From CAZNVB01 sp964651495 (lineage in GTDB: Bacteria > Acidobacteriota > Aminicenantia > Aminicenantales > UBA8522): a stretch of DNA of 47,020 nucleotides. Position numbers and translations under genes: made by a program. Below the pieces are notes generated by a model. It ran no database searches. It was not told the DNA's origin and saw only the letters and a program-made list of their open reading frames with translations. Positions 30,705 to 39,242 of this stretch are shown here, one piece after another (position 1 is the stretch's first letter; every line of letters begins with the position of its first letter). The stretch covers positions 1-47,020 of the forward strand of contig CAZYWP010000007.1 in NCBI GenBank assembly GCA_964651495.1. Reading direction: 5' to 3'.

Positions 30705-33341
30705 GTGAACCAGAGATCCTTCGTCCTGCCGGTCTTCCTTCTGCTTTTATCCTCCCTATTTTTCGCTCAATCCGCCGAGAACGAAGGCATTGAACAGTTT
30801 GTCCGCCAGCTCGAGAAGGACTTGGGAACCCGTAATTTCACTTCCTATCTCCAGGCTTTTTCGCCGGAGTTGCGGCCGCAACAACAGGCCGGCCTATTTC
30901 GTTATTTCGACAGGCTGAAGATGGAAACCGTCAGCCTTTTCTGGGCCAATAAGGGCCGGGTGAGGCCGGAAGAACCGGAGGTTTTCATCCAGGCCGTCTT
31001 CCAGAATGCTTATGGCGCCCTGATCGAGACCTGGCAGTTGCTCCTGGGAAAGATGGAAGGCCGCTGGCTGATCGTCAATAAGAAAGTCCGGGGGAACATC
31101 AGCCAGCTCTATAAGATCAGGATGCCGGCGGAACGCGTGGAGCAGGCCGAAACGGTCGAGATCAGACATGCGGACATCCGCCTGACTTTCAGGAACGCCC
31201 TGGTTTTTTACGACAACATTCCGGAGCTCGAGACGGCGCTCCTCGTGCTCGGCGAAGGCAGCCTCTCCTTCTCTCCGTCGGACCCCAACGAGGAGCACCA
31301 GCTGGATCTCATTTACAAAAGCAGGCGACTCGAGGACTCGATTGAATATGCCTACCTGCGGTTTTCCGATTCCTTTTTTGGGCGGAATATCAAGATCAGC
31401 AACGCCGCAGCGCCACGCCAGGGCCTCCTTGAAGCGGCGAGAAACAAAGCTTACTCTCTGTTCATGAAACACTACCAGCGCTATTTCACCATCGAGAGCG
31501 CGCTGAGTCAGCAGCCTCTGTCCTTCGTCCCTCAGGGAGATGAGGCGGTGATAGAGTTCAGGGGGAAGAAAAGCGGCGATCTTTCCTATGTTTATTCGGC
31601 CTATGCCGAGGAAGAGATCACCCTCTATGACCGAACACGGGACCGCTTCATCAACCTCTATTCGCCAGCCGGAGAAGGGGGGAAGAGGCGGATGGTGATA
31701 TCTTTCAGCCAGAGGTGCGACGTTCAGAGTTACCGGATCGATGTAGATTTCGTGCCGCAGAACTTTTATCTCTCCGCTAAAGCCAGGGTCGAACTGCTCT
31801 CCCAGGCTCCGGGGCTTGATCTGGCCAGGTTCAAGCTCAATCCGGCGCTCGATATCCTGCGCATTTACGACGAGGAAGGCCGGGAGCTCTTTTTTACCCA
31901 GGACCGGATCAGCCGGACCCTGTATGTTTATTTCCTGGAGCCGCTCGCCAGAGGAAAAAAATTTGCCCTGGAGATCTTCTACCGCGGGCGTCTGGAGCCG
32001 CCCCCTCAAATGACGGACACTGTCATGGGCGGCCAATACAAGGACCACGTAGTCCTTCTCGAGCCCCGCTTTGAGACCTATCTCTTCAGCCAGTCGGCTT
32101 ACTGGTATCCCTCTCCCCCCGGCGATGATTATTTTACCGCCCGTCTCAACATCATCACCCCTCCTCAATACCAAGTCGTCTCCAACGGCCGGCTCCTGGA
32201 ACGCGGAACATTGAACGGCATGCAGCGGGTCACAGAGATCGACAAAATGGGCAGCTCATTCTCCATCTTCGAGACCGGGACGCCGGTCAAGTATCTTTCC
32301 TTCCTCGTCGGGAAGCTGACCCTCGGTCAAGAACAGGCGGACCCGGTTCCCCTGGCTTACTATTATTCTTCCGATATCCCCTGGCCGAAAAAGGGTTTGC
32401 TGGATAGCGCTCAAGAGATAATGGAATTCTTCGAAAACCGGTTTGGCCCGTTCCCGTTTGAGAACCTCCGTATCGTCCACAGGATCTGGGTGACGAGCGG
32501 AGGCCACAGCCCGGCCTCTTTCGTCGTCCTCAATGAGCTTCCTCGTCCGGCGGACGGGAGTGGCTTGGTTTCGCTCGGATCGGGCAATCCGGCCAGCGCC
32601 GTAGACCTCTCCCAGTGGAAAGAATATTTCCTGGCCCACGAGATTGCCCACCAGTGGTGGGGCCAGGGAGTGACCTGGGCCAGGTACCGGGATCACTGGC
32701 TCAGCGAGGGGCTGGCCCAGTATTCATCCGCCCTTTTCCTGCAGTCCAAGTACGGCCAGGGAGCGTTCTCCGACATTCTGAAGAAGTTTTGCCGCTGGAC
32801 GGAGAAGAAGGCGAAGTGGGGTCCGATCATCATGGGCTCAAGGCTCAGTTTTATCGACTTTCAGGCCTACCAGGCCATCATCTATGATAAGACCGCCCTT
32901 GTTCTCAACATGCTGCACGACCTTTTGGGCGAGGACGTTTTTTTGGCCGGCCTCAGGCAGTTCTTCAGGCAGTACAAATTCGGCGCTGCGGCCACCGGTC
33001 AGTTTATACAGGTGATGGAAAATGTCTCCGGCCGGGAGCTGGATGCGTTTTTCTCCCCCTGGCTCGAGTCCCACCTGCTCCCGGAGATCCGGGTTAGCTA
33101 TCGGACTGAGGCGAGGACATCCGGGTATGTTCTCAAGGTCCGTGTGGAACAGAAAAATGATGTTTTTGTCTTTCCTCTGTGGTTCGAGTGGCAGGGACGG
33201 GACGGGAGCCAGGGCCGGGAAAAAGTGATCATCGAGAGCAGCAGCCAAGACTTTGATCTGTCCCTGCCTGTGGCTCCGAAAAAAGTGAAGGTCAACCCGG
33301 ATGAGGCTGTGCCCGGGAAGTTCAGCTCCAACAAAGGCTGA
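30705..33341 (+). CDS. M1-family metallopeptidase, exported
   Basis: About 878 residues from the GTG at 30705, which gives a clean signal peptide (NQRSFVLPVFLLLLSSLFFAQ). The in-frame ATG at 30660 is an alternative that would lengthen its front. No Shine-Dalgarno site is seen for either. The gluzincin zinc site is complete: HEIAHQWW at 645-649, then exactly 18 residues to Glu668 in SEGLAQYSS. The exopeptidase GXMEN motif expected upstream is not present; that region reads TSGGHSPASFVVLNE, so aminopeptidase specificity is doubtful. An N-terminal domain of about 280 residues precedes the M1 beta domain. It likely acts in the periplasm or outside. Convergent with the response regulator gene. Confidence 0.8.
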   Translation: MNQRSFVLPVFLLLLSSLFFAQSAENEGIEQFVRQLEKDLGTRNFTSYLQAFSPELRPQQQAGLFRYFDRLKMETVSLFWANKGRVRPEEPEVFIQAVFQNAYGALIETWQLLLGKMEGRWLIVNKKVRGNISQLYKIRMPAERVEQAETVEIRHADIRLTFRNALVFYDNIPELETALLVLGEGSLSFSPSDPNEEHQLDLIYKSRRLEDSIEYAYLRFSDSFFGRNIKISNAAAPRQGLLEAARNKAYSLFMKHYQRYFTIESALSQQPLSFVPQGDEAVIEFRGKKSGDLSYVYSAYAEEEITLYDRTRDRFINLYSPAGEGGKRRMVISFSQRCDVQSYRIDVDFVPQNFYLSAKARVELLSQAPGLDLARFKLNPALDILRIYDEEGRELFFTQDRISRTLYVYFLEPLARGKKFALEIFYRGRLEPPPQMTDTVMGGQYKDHVVLLEPRFETYLFSQSAYWYPSPPGDDYFTARLNIITPPQYQVVSNGRLLERGTLNGMQRVTEIDKMGSSFSIFETGTPVKYLSFLVGKLTLGQEQADPVPLAYYYSSDIPWPKKGLLDSAQEIMEFFENRFGPFPFENLRIVHRIWVTSGGHSPASFVVLNELPRPADGSGLVSLGSGNPASAVDLSQWKEYFLAHEIAHQWWGQGVTWARYRDHWLSEGLAQYSSALFLQSKYGQGAFSDILKKFCRWTEKKAKWGPIIMGSRLSFIDFQAYQAIIYDKTALVLNMLHDLLGEDVFLAGLRQFFRQYKFGAAATGQFIQVMENVSGRELDAFFSPWLESHLLPEIRVSYRTEARTSGYVLKVRVEQKNDVFVFPLWFEWQGRDGSQGREKVIIESSSQDFDLSLPVAPKKVKVNPDEAVPGKFSSNKG

Positions 33342-33352
33342 AATCAAGGACC

Positions 33353-34738
33353 TCAGGACAGGTTGTCGAGGTCGATCTCCAGTCTTTTAATGATCTCGTT
33401 CAGCGTGGTCGGCTTGAGCCCGAGCGAGCGGGCCGCCCTTTTCTGCACGCCTTTGGCTTTGCGCAGGGCGGTGAGGACGACTTTTTTCTGAAAACCCCGG
33501 CTCTGCTCCTTGAAGCTCAGGTCTTCTTCCGTCTCGGGCGCGGGCTCTTCCACTTCCCGGTGAGCGAGAAGGAATTGAGGCAGGCAATTGCGGGTGATCA
33601 GCTTTCTCTTGGTGAGCACGATAGCCCTCTCGATCAGGTTTTCCAGCTCCCGGACATTTCCCGGCCAGTCATAGCCTTCCAAGATTTCCATGACATCCTC
33701 GGTCAGGCCGTCGATCTCCTTTTTGTTTTCCCGGCTGTAGAGGTCGATAAAATGACTGACCAGGAGGGGGATGTCCTCCTTCCGCTGGCGCAGCGGCGGG
33801 AGTTCGATTTTGATGACGTTGATACGGTAGAAGAGATCCTGGCGGAAAGCCTTGGCGGCGATGAGCTCTTCCAGGTCGGAATTGGTGGCGGCGATGATCC
33901 GGCTGTCCACTTTGAGCGTCCTGGTCCCCCCCAGCCGCATGAATTCCTTATCCTGCATGACCCGCAGCAGTTTGGCCTGCGTTTCCAGGCTGATGCTGGA
34001 AATCTCATCGAAGAAGATGCTCCCCCGGTCCGCTGCTTCGAAAAGCCCCTTTTTGTCGCTGATGGCTCCGGTGAACGCGCCCTTGACATGGCCAAAGAGA
34101 TGGCTCTCGAGCAGGTCGGGAGGGAGAGACCCGCTGTTGACGACGATAAACGGAAAATTGCGCCGGTCGCTGTTCTGGTGAATGGCCCGGGCGACCAGCT
34201 CCTTGCCGGTGCCGCTCTCCCCCTGAATCAGGATCGTCGACCGAGTCGGAGCCGTGGCCTTGATCAGCTCGAAGATCTTGAGCATGGGCTTGCTCTTGCC
34301 GATGATGTTTTCAAACCCGAATTTTCGGGTCAGCTCATCCTTGAGCCGGATGTTTTCGTCCTGAAGGGTCTTGTGTTCGATGGCCCGCTTGATGGTCAGG
34401 AGGAGCTCTTCGTGCTTGAACGGCTTCTGGATGTAATCATAAGCGCCGATCTTCATCGCGGCGATGGCCGATTCCACCGAAGCATAGGCGGTGATGATGA
34501 TGATGACCGCCTGGGGGTCGATTTTCTTGATGCCCTTCAGGACCTGGATGCCGTCGAGGCCCGGCATCAGGAGGTCGAGCAGGATGACATCGAAAGCCTG
34601 GGAGGAGTGTTTTTCCAGGGCTTCCTCGCCGGACGAGGAGATCTCGACTTCGTAGCCTTCCGAGCTCAGGAGCTGGCCGAGAATGTCGTGGATGACCGGC
34701 TCATCGTCGATGACATGGATAACGCTTTGTGCTGCCAT
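33353..34738 (-). CDS. NtrC-family sigma54 response regulator
   Basis: 461 residues from the ATG at 34736-34738, which lies two nt after the kinase stop; a TTG two codons earlier is less likely. Order: receiver domain (about 1-120) with the acidic pair IDDEP and phospho-accepting Asp in VILLDLLMPGLDG, linker, AAA+ domain with GESGTGKE, GAFTGA and SIFFDEIS, and a C-terminal Fis helix-turn-helix (KRAARSLGLKPTTLNEIIKRL). All sigma54-activation motifs are intact. It is the partner of the kinase upstream. Targets may include the pilus operon or the M1 gene's sigma54-like promoter, which lies convergent to it. Confidence 0.93.
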   Translation of the reverse strand: MAAQSVIHVIDDEPVIHDILGQLLSSEGYEVEISSSGEEALEKHSSQAFDVILLDLLMPGLDGIQVLKGIKKIDPQAVIIIITAYASVESAIAAMKIGAYDYIQKPFKHEELLLTIKRAIEHKTLQDENIRLKDELTRKFGFENIIGKSKPMLKIFELIKATAPTRSTILIQGESGTGKELVARAIHQNSDRRNFPFIVVNSGSLPPDLLESHLFGHVKGAFTGAISDKKGLFEAADRGSIFFDEISSISLETQAKLLRVMQDKEFMRLGGTRTLKVDSRIIAATNSDLEELIAAKAFRQDLFYRINVIKIELPPLRQRKEDIPLLVSHFIDLYSRENKKEIDGLTEDVMEILEGYDWPGNVRELENLIERAIVLTKRKLITRNCLPQFLLAHREVEEPAPETEEDLSFKEQSRGFQKKVVLTALRKAKGVQKRAARSLGLKPTTLNEIIKRLEIDLDNLS

Positions 34739-34740
34739 GG

Positions 34741-37602
34741 TCAATTCCCTGCCGCGGAGGATTTCTGGCTCACTTTTCTCTGGTCGAGGTCGGCGGGAAT
34801 GGTAATGACAAAACAGGTCCCCTTGCCCGCCTCGCTTTCGACGGCGACATGGCCCTCATGCTCTTTGATGATGGCATAAGATATCGACAGTCCGAGGCCC
34901 GTGCCCTTCCCGATGCCCTTGGTGGTGAAAAACGGGTCGAAAATATGGGCCAGATGCTGCTTCCTGATCCCGGTCCCAGTATCGGCGATTTTGATCACAA
35001 CCCTCTCCTTTGTCGCCGCGACTTCGATGCGCAGCTTGCCGCCCTCAGGCATGGCGTCGATGGCGTTGAGAATGATGTTGATGAACACCTGCTGCAGCCG
35101 CTCCCCCTGGGCCCAGATGAGTCTCACCGGGCCTTCGTGCTTCATCTCCAACTGGATGTTCATCGCCTTGAGCTTATAGTCGATTAGCGAGCTGATCTCT
35201 TGCAAGCTCTCCACGATATTGACCTTGTGAAAAGCCGACTCCGAAGGGTTGCGGGCGAAGTTGAGGAGGTTCTTGACGATGTGCGAGACCCGCTCTGTCT
35301 GGACTTCGATCTTTTCCAGAATCTGGGTGTAGTTGGAATCGGTGAGTTTTTTTTGCAGAATCTGGATGTAGCTCGAGATGCCGGTGAGCGGCGTGTTGAT
35401 CTCGTGGGCGACGCCCGCCGAAAGCAGTCCGATCGAGGCCAGCTTCTCCGACGTGACCAGTTGCTGCTGCAAACGGATCTTCTCGGTGATGTCCTCGAAG
35501 ACGATGATCGTTCCATAGGGGACCATCCTGTTGTCGAGGAGGGGAGTCTTGGCGATGTCGAAAATCCTCGTCTCTCCTTCCGCGATCTCGAGAGTGGCCT
35601 CGCCCAGCAGGCGGAAGTCCTGCTGGGTGTCGGTGGGAAAGAGGGCGAGACTGTTTTTCTGGCCCAGGACTTCCTGGACTCCCCGGCCGAGGACCTGGCC
35701 CTTTTTCTTGGAAAAGACCCTTTCCAGGACCCGGTTCCAGCCGATGACCGTCCCCTGCTGGTCGACGACGGCTACGCCCACGGTCAGACTCTCGATGATA
35801 TTCTCGCTGTAATCCTTGAGCCGTTCGAGCTCCATCGCCCGGATGCTGGCCTGGTTGTAGAGAGAGGCGTTTTCGATGGCCAGAGCCACGGGGGACGAGA
35901 TGGTGGTCAGCAGTTCCCAGTCCTCGCTGTTGAGATAGGAGTTGTCGACCTTTTTGCTCATGGCCAGGCAGCCGATGAGCTTGTCTTCCACTTTGAGGGG
36001 CAGGAAATGGGCAAAACCCAGAGCAGCCAGAGTTTCGCCTCCCCTGACCTGTTCTCTTTTCTCGGAGAAGGGGTCGAGAGAGAGAAATTCCTTTTCTTTG
36101 AGAACCCGGATGAACCGGGAATCGCAGCGCAGCACCGGAGGCAAGGAGACCGCTTCCCCCTTTGAGCCGAAGACCGATAAAGTCTCGCCGGAGTCGTCTT
36201 CTGGAAGGAGCAGGGCCAGGGTTTGCAGAGACAGGGCGTTGGAGATCAGGTCCATGAGTGACCGGGAGAGTTTTTCGAAATTCCGCTCCCGGCTCAGTTC
36301 TTTGCTGATGACAAGAAGTGTTTTCCGGTATTTGTATGCTCTTTTGTAAAAAAACCTGTCCAGGAGCGAGGTGAACAGCTTTTTCAGGGGCGTAAACAGT
36401 GTCGCCCCCAGGATCATGGCCAGGATTCCGAGGCTGAGAACGTTGAGCTTGTTCTCCGAGAACATCTGAGTCCGGGAGCTCAGGACGACATAAAGACAGG
36501 CGAGCACGAAATAAGAAAAGACGAGCGTCGCGGCCTTTTTGAGAAGGACCTCGAAATCCATGAGCTTATACCGGGAGACGGAGTAGGCAAAGGTCAAAGG
36601 AATAAGCGCCTGAAAAAGCACGGTCAGTTCCGCCATTTGGGAGGGGACATGCCCGAGGATATAGGGGACGGCATAAAAGACGGTGAAGGGAAGGATTCCC
36701 AGTCCGAGCCCGGAGATGATCCAGCGGAGCTGTTTTTTGATGAGATGGCTGGGGGGGTGAAGGAGGCTGTGGTAGATGGTCAGGATGGAGATGATGGCCA
36801 AGGCGGCGAAATGGAGGACTTCCAGCCGCTCCAGGCCCAGATAGACAGAAAAGACGCCGGCATCCTCCCAGCCGCGGGCGAGAGGCAGATGGAGGGCGAC
36901 CGTAGTGAGGAAGAAAAGCAGGGCCGGGACATAGAGGAGAGCGAGCAGCATGGGCCGCTCTTTGACGATTTTTTTCCTTTGCGGGAAGAGGAGAAAGAAA
37001 TGGAGAAGCAGCGGCGGGAACAGGAGAAAGGCCGCTTTGTCCAGCCAGTAGAAGACGCTGTCGAGGAGGCCCATCTCGCCGGTGGGGGAAAAAATATAGA
37101 GAGAATAAAGCGTCATGCACAGCAGGTAGAAATAAAGGTAGGGAGCGGAAAATGACTTCCTGGAATTGAAAAAGACCACGATGCTGATGATCAGGGTGGT
37201 CAGCCCGATCAGGGCCAGATAAAAATAAAGAAGGTTGGGCTCTTTCCGGGAAAGGTATAACGAGGGAGAGAGGACTTCCCCAGGCCGGCCGATCTGATAC
37301 TGAAGCTTTTGGCCGGTCGGCCAGGCGATCCAGTGGCTCTTGACGATATCGATCTTATTGGTGATCGGCAGGTCGTTGATCGAGTAGAGGATGTCCTCCT
37401 TCTTAATCCCGGCTAAGTAAGCCGGGCCGTTCACTTCGACCTTAATGGCCGTGATCCGACCCGCTTTTCCCCCCCATAAAGCGCCGTCGGTCGGCTCTCT
37501 CCAGACGGCTTTCTTGAAGATGTTGATTCCCCCCAGCCCCAAGAACAGGACAATGCTCAGGACAGAGATCGTCAGGTCTTTTCTCACAGTGCTAAAATCC
37601 AA
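34741..37602 (-). CDS. PDZ-, GAF- and PAS-domain membrane histidine kinase
   Basis: 953 residues if the TTG at 37602 is used; a GTG at 37587 is an alternative. A first membrane helix (about 10-28) leads to a PDZ-like domain at about 47-117 (ITAIKVEVNGPAYLAGIKKEDIL), on the outer side of the membrane. About eight membrane segments follow to about 380, then a GAF-like domain (about 430-590), a PAS domain (ESLTVGVAVVDQQGTVIGWN), and the kinase core: phospho-His in SAGVAHEINTPLTG, N box IILNAIDAMPEGG, G boxes IADTGTGIRKQH and GKGTGLGLSISYA. It should autophosphorylate and control the NtrC-type regulator. A PDZ input suggests sensing of envelope protein ends. It is divergent from the pilus operon. 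Confidence 0.9.
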   Translation of the reverse strand: MDFSTVRKDLTISVLSIVLFLGLGGINIFKKAVWREPTDGALWGGKAGRITAIKVEVNGPAYLAGIKKEDILYSINDLPITNKIDIVKSHWIAWPTGQKLQYQIGRPGEVLSPSLYLSRKEPNLLYFYLALIGLTTLIISIVVFFNSRKSFSAPYLYFYLLCMTLYSLYIFSPTGEMGLLDSVFYWLDKAAFLLFPPLLLHFFLLFPQRKKIVKERPMLLALLYVPALLFFLTTVALHLPLARGWEDAGVFSVYLGLERLEVLHFAALAIISILTIYHSLLHPPSHLIKKQLRWIISGLGLGILPFTVFYAVPYILGHVPSQMAELTVLFQALIPLTFAYSVSRYKLMDFEVLLKKAATLVFSYFVLACLYVVLSSRTQMFSENKLNVLSLGILAMILGATLFTPLKKLFTSLLDRFFYKRAYKYRKTLLVISKELSRERNFEKLSRSLMDLISNALSLQTLALLLPEDDSGETLSVFGSKGEAVSLPPVLRCDSRFIRVLKEKEFLSLDPFSEKREQVRGGETLAALGFAHFLPLKVEDKLIGCLAMSKKVDNSYLNSEDWELLTTISSPVALAIENASLYNQASIRAMELERLKDYSENIIESLTVGVAVVDQQGTVIGWNRVLERVFSKKKGQVLGRGVQEVLGQKNSLALFPTDTQQDFRLLGEATLEIAEGETRIFDIAKTPLLDNRMVPYGTIIVFEDITEKIRLQQQLVTSEKLASIGLLSAGVAHEINTPLTGISSYIQILQKKLTDSNYTQILEKIEVQTERVSHIVKNLLNFARNPSESAFHKVNIVESLQEISSLIDYKLKAMNIQLEMKHEGPVRLIWAQGERLQQVFINIILNAIDAMPEGGKLRIEVAATKERVVIKIADTGTGIRKQHLAHIFDPFFTTKGIGKGTGLGLSISYAIIKEHEGHVAVESEAGKGTCFVITIPADLDQRKVSQKSSAAGN

Positions 37603-37643
37603 AAAATTGAATCATGCGGGGAAAAAAATTTTGGCGGTCCATT

Positions 37644-37883
37644 TCAGCTCAGGATATGTTTGCTCCCCGTGCGGATGGCCCATTTAGCGCTGCTCTGCCG
37701 CTGCAGCTTTTTCAGAGCCTGGTCTTCCTTTATACCGAGAGGCTTGGTGTTTCGGGAAAAAAAAGAGCTCCAGTAGTCGTATTTCGGCTTTTTGGCCGGG
37801 AACTCCTGGGGGTTGGATGGAGAAGAGAGCGGGACGCCCGCAATAAAGAGGGTAAAAATCCCCGCAACAAGCCGTTTTTTCAT
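37644..37883 (-). CDS. Small exported hypothetical protein
   Basis: 79 residues from the ATG at 37881-37883, which opens a signal peptide (MKKRLVAGIFTLFIAGVPLSS); the ORF to 37967 has a longer front that is not export-like. The mature part is short and basic (PAKKPKYDYWSSFFSRNTKP, then LKKLQRQSSAKWAIRTG). No family is recognised and no good ribosome site is seen. It lies between the kinase and the pilus operon, on the kinase strand. Confidence 0.5.
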   Translation of the reverse strand: MKKRLVAGIFTLFIAGVPLSSPSNPQEFPAKKPKYDYWSSFFSRNTKPLGIKEDQALKKLQRQSSAKWAIRTGSKHILS

Positions 37884-37960
37884 TGATTTTAAAATAAATC
37901 TTTCACCGCCGTTTGTCAACCTGACAAAGGAACCCGGATATTCGGACCCAGGGAGGGAAT

Positions 37961-37989
37961 TTGACAAAAAAAAGACTATAACTTAATAT
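37961..37989 (+). promoter_or_regulatory. Sigma70-type promoter of the pilus operon
   Basis: A perfect TTGACA (37961-37966) and TAATAT (37984-37989) are separated by 17 nt of A-rich sequence. Predicted start near 37996, giving a leader of about 36 nt to the pilC ATG at 38032. Confidence 0.6.
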
Positions 37990-38031
37990 GATCGTATCCT
38001 TTTCTGACAATTAAAGATATATATATTTAGG

Positions 38032-39240
38032 ATGCCATATTTTATCTGCCGTCTGGCTACTGAAGAGGGGCAATCCCTTTCCCAGTCATTCCTCGCTCCC
38101 TCCGCGGCGGACTGCCGGAAGCACTTCGAATCCGGGGGATTTTGCGTCCTCTCGGTCAAAAAGGACTGGAAACGCCTTCCGCTGCCCTCTTTCCCTTTCG
38201 AGAAGAAGGTCAAGGACAAAGATTTCATCATGTTCAACCAGGAACTGACGGCCCTTCTCCGGGCAGGATACCCCATCCTCAAGAGCCTCGAGCTCATCAC
38301 CGGACGGACCAAGAACCTCCATCTCAAAGAGCTCCTGCTTGGCGTGGAGGGGGAAATCCGGAGCGGCAAATCCCCGTCCGAAGCCTTCCGCCCGTTCGAA
38401 AAGCGGTTCACCAAGGTGTACACCGCGTCGCTCATGGCGGGAGAACAGAGCGGCAACCTTACCGGCACGATCGGTCGCTATATCGACTACGCCAGAGTCA
38501 TCGCCCAGACCAGGTCGAGGATCCGGTCGGCCCTGGTCTATCCGACCCTGCTCCTGACCTTTTCTCTGATCCTGATGGGCATCCTGGTCAATTTCATCCT
38601 ACCCCAGTTTGCCAGGTTTTATCTGGATTTCGAGGCCGAACTGCCCGCAGTCTCCCAGTTGTTGATCAAGCTGACGACCTTTCTGCGGAAAATGACCCCC
38701 TTCCTGCTCGGTTTTGGAATCGCCGTCGCCTTTACCCTGTCCCAGTTGAGAATAAGGGAGAAAAACCGCGTCTTCCTGGACAAGCTCAAGCTCAGGATCC
38801 CCTATGCCCGGCGAATATGGACGGATACCGGCATCTCCCTGTTCAGCCGGACGCTCGGCCTGCTTCTTGAAGCGGGAATCACTTTGCTGCCCTCGCTCCC
38901 CATTGCCTCCCAGGCTATTCCTAATAAGTTCCTCGGCCAGCAGACCAAGCATCTTCCGGACGACATCCGCAACGGAGAGACCCTCTCCGATTCGCTCGGC
39001 AAATCCGGGTTTTTCCCCATGCTGGCCATCGACATGATCCGGATCGGTGAGACCTCGGCCAACCTGCACGGCCTGCTGAGGGAAGTCGCGGAGGTCTACG
39101 ACGAAAAGGTCCGGGCCAAGATTGACACGTTTGTCTCTCTGATCGAGCCGGTCATCATCATCTTAATGGGGATGCTGGTGGCACTCATGCTCCTGTCCGT
39201 GTATCTTCCCATCTTTAACATCATCCAGGTGACAAAATAA
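38032..39240 (+). CDS. pilC: Type IV pilus / type II secretion inner-membrane platform protein (PilC/GspF)
   Basis: 402 residues with the duplicated T2SSF layout. The first half has FNQELTALLRAGYPILKSLEL and the second GLLLEAGITLLPSLPIA with the conserved glycine; three membrane segments are visible (about 168-190, 220-240, 375-398, the last reading VIIILMGMLVALMLLSVYLP). It is the integral-membrane platform that the assembly ATPase turns to polymerise pilin. First gene of the operon; its stop is two nt before pilB. It lacks the pilin gene beside it. Confidence 0.9.
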   Translation: MPYFICRLATEEGQSLSQSFLAPSAADCRKHFESGGFCVLSVKKDWKRLPLPSFPFEKKVKDKDFIMFNQELTALLRAGYPILKSLELITGRTKNLHLKELLLGVEGEIRSGKSPSEAFRPFEKRFTKVYTASLMAGEQSGNLTGTIGRYIDYARVIAQTRSRIRSALVYPTLLLTFSLILMGILVNFILPQFARFYLDFEAELPAVSQLLIKLTTFLRKMTPFLLGFGIAVAFTLSQLRIREKNRVFLDKLKLRIPYARRIWTDTGISLFSRTLGLLLEAGITLLPSLPIASQAIPNKFLGQQTKHLPDDIRNGETLSDSLGKSGFFPMLAIDMIRIGETSANLHGLLREVAEVYDEKVRAKIDTFVSLIEPVIIILMGMLVALMLLSVYLPIFNIIQVTK

Positions 39241-39242
39241 TC

